Shown: piece after piece, positions 23,503 through 24,397 of the stretch | Numbering within the stretch: the first letter of the stretch is position 1 | Layout: every line of letters starts with the position of its first letter | IMG/VR virus record: IMGVR_UViG_3300034121_000776 | Location: 1 to 24,397 of that record | Length of the DNA: 24,397 bases | Source of the DNA: a virus | Direction: 5' to 3' (one strand) | Program-made: the position numbers and the translations under genes | Notes under the pieces: model-generated | What the model was told of the DNA's origin: nothing | Databases searched by the model: none | Seen by the model: only the letters and a program-made list of their open reading frames with translations

Positions 23503-23515
23503 TATTTATAATAAA
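23503..23515 (+). promoter_or_regulatory. TATTTATAATAAA promoter-like motif for the last gene
   Basis: Third exact copy of the 13-mer, 24 bases after the tape-measure stop and 11 bases before the next ATG at 23527. Confidence 0.55.
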
Positions 23516-23526
23516 AGAAAAAAAAT

Positions 23527-24397
23527 ATGTCAAATAGTACATTATCATTTGCTTCATCCTCTTCGTTTAGAGATATTTTATTGGCAAAAAATTTAGCACC
23601 GTATAGTGTTAGTGGTGTATATACACCACCAGCCTCAGATATTGATACGGAAGTGTCTTTAAACAATTTTAATGTTATTGATTCACCAAATGATTTAATT
23701 ACTAATGACCCTTTTGCTCAATTACTATATCCTTTAAATGAATATGGTCCTAATGGTGGTTATGATTTAAATATTAATTTTAATGGACCCCCACTTCCAG
23801 TAACACCAAATCAAGGTGAATATGGTCCGAATGATACTGTTTTAGATTTAGTCAATGAATTTTTTATTGACGCCGCTTATATTGATAACTACTATGGACC
23901 TGTTGGTGGTTTTAATGATATGTATGGGGTTACTACTCAGATATTGGGACAACCTATACATCAACCTTATTTACCTACAAATTTTGTTCCTTCATCGTAT
24001 TCACCATATACAATTTTAATGTCTAATAATCCGACTGGTAGTGATGGTTCATTATCTCAGGATTCATATTTGGCTAGATTAGGAGCAACATTTTTAAATA
24101 AGTTATTTCAAGATAGAATTAATCGAGAAATTTTTATAAATACAGTGGGTCAAGTTAATTTACAATCATTACAAGACCCTTTTGATGCTAGTTTAATGAT
24201 TACCGGACAAGAACCGTTAATTTATAAAAATTGGAAGATTACATCACCGGAAAACCCTGTTACTGCCGCCGCTGATTTATTAACAAGATTGGCGGGGGCT
24301 TATTGGCCGGTATCTTTAATTCCTGGAGATTATTTTACCGATAACACAAGAAATGGACAAACACAACAAACATCAACAGCATTAAATGTTGTTAATC
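23527..24397 (+). CDS. large structural protein, N-terminal part (3' end outside window)
   Basis: Open from ATG 23527 to the window end (290 codons, no stop). N-terminus is Ser/Pro/Asn/Tyr-rich (SNSTLSFASSSSFRDILLAKNLAPY, read as two halves) with three repeats of a Y-G-P-N/V motif (NEYGPNGGYD, GEYGPNDTV, DNYYGPVGGFND), then a helical region SYLARLGATFLNKLFQDRINREIF and ITSPENPVTAAADLLTRLAGAYWPVSLIPGDYF. It is not recognised. Position after the tape-measure gene suggests a baseplate component or tube-baseplate initiator, but no motif supports a specific one. It has its own TATTTATAATAAA motif. Confidence 0.72.
   Translation, partial: MSNSTLSFASSSSFRDILLAKNLAPYSVSGVYTPPASDIDTEVSLNNFNVIDSPNDLITNDPFAQLLYPLNEYGPNGGYDLNINFNGPPLPVTPNQGEYGPNDTVLDLVNEFFIDAAYIDNYYGPVGGFNDMYGVTTQILGQPIHQPYLPTNFVPSSYSPYTILMSNNPTGSDGSLSQDSYLARLGATFLNKLFQDRINREIFINTVGQVNLQSLQDPFDASLMITGQEPLIYKNWKITSPENPVTAAADLLTRLAGAYWPVSLIPGDYFTDNTRNGQTQQTSTALNVVN

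Overview
This window is a piece of a tailed-phage genome with a contractile tail (T4-like myovirus architecture). The diagnostic genes are a tail sheath protein (gp18-like, 15481-19074), a tail tube protein (gp19-like, 20195-20683), a gp26-type baseplate hub protein (20787-21542), a tape-measure protein close to the length of T4 gp29 (21730-23478), a gp13-like neck protein (9131-10252, minus) and a family B DNA polymerase of gp43 type (5122-7911). The DNA is AT-rich, stop codons are almost all TAA, and start codons are preceded by A-rich leaders without Shine-Dalgarno sequences. That pattern fits a phage of Bacteroidota/Flavobacteria-like hosts; the host is an inference, and no host gene is present.

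Layout. (1) 1-4990, plus strand: three virion-surface-type genes. They are an incomplete Thr/Pro-linker protein with Cys-rich modules, a trypsin-fold serine protease with an intact His-Asp-Ser triad, and a large Cys/Asn/Ser-rich structural protein, closed by a strong terminator at 4997-5024. (2) 5122-8751, plus strand: the replicative DNA polymerase, then a 51-residue ribbon-helix-helix (RHH) protein overlapping an HNH endonuclease, a likely selfish homing cassette. (3) 8781-12949, minus strand: SNF2-family helicase, PD-(D/E)xK-like nuclease, neck protein and a small beta-rich protein, converging on the HNH gene at a shared bidirectional terminator. (4) 12968-15202, plus strand: two unknown small proteins, a probable neck/head-completion protein and a probable tail-completion/sheath-stabilising protein. 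(5) 15199-15363, minus strand: a second tiny RHH protein lying tail-to-tail against the previous gene. (6) 15481-24397, plus strand: sheath with a large insertion that includes an Ig-like domain, a HAD-type phosphatase-like protein, a 14-bp tandem repeat, tube, gp26-like hub protein, tape measure, and the start of another structural protein cut by the window end.

How it works together. Regions 3, 4 and 6 supply parts of the head-tail connector and the contractile tail. Region 1 probably supplies host-recognition or virion-surface proteins. Polymerase, helicase and nuclease belong to DNA metabolism. A recurring motif, TATTTATA on the coding strand, sits just upstream of about ten transcription-unit starts on both strands. 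It is the best candidate for the phage's own promoter element and is the reverse complement of the T4 late promoter TATAAATA. No tRNA, rRNA or CRISPR array was seen.
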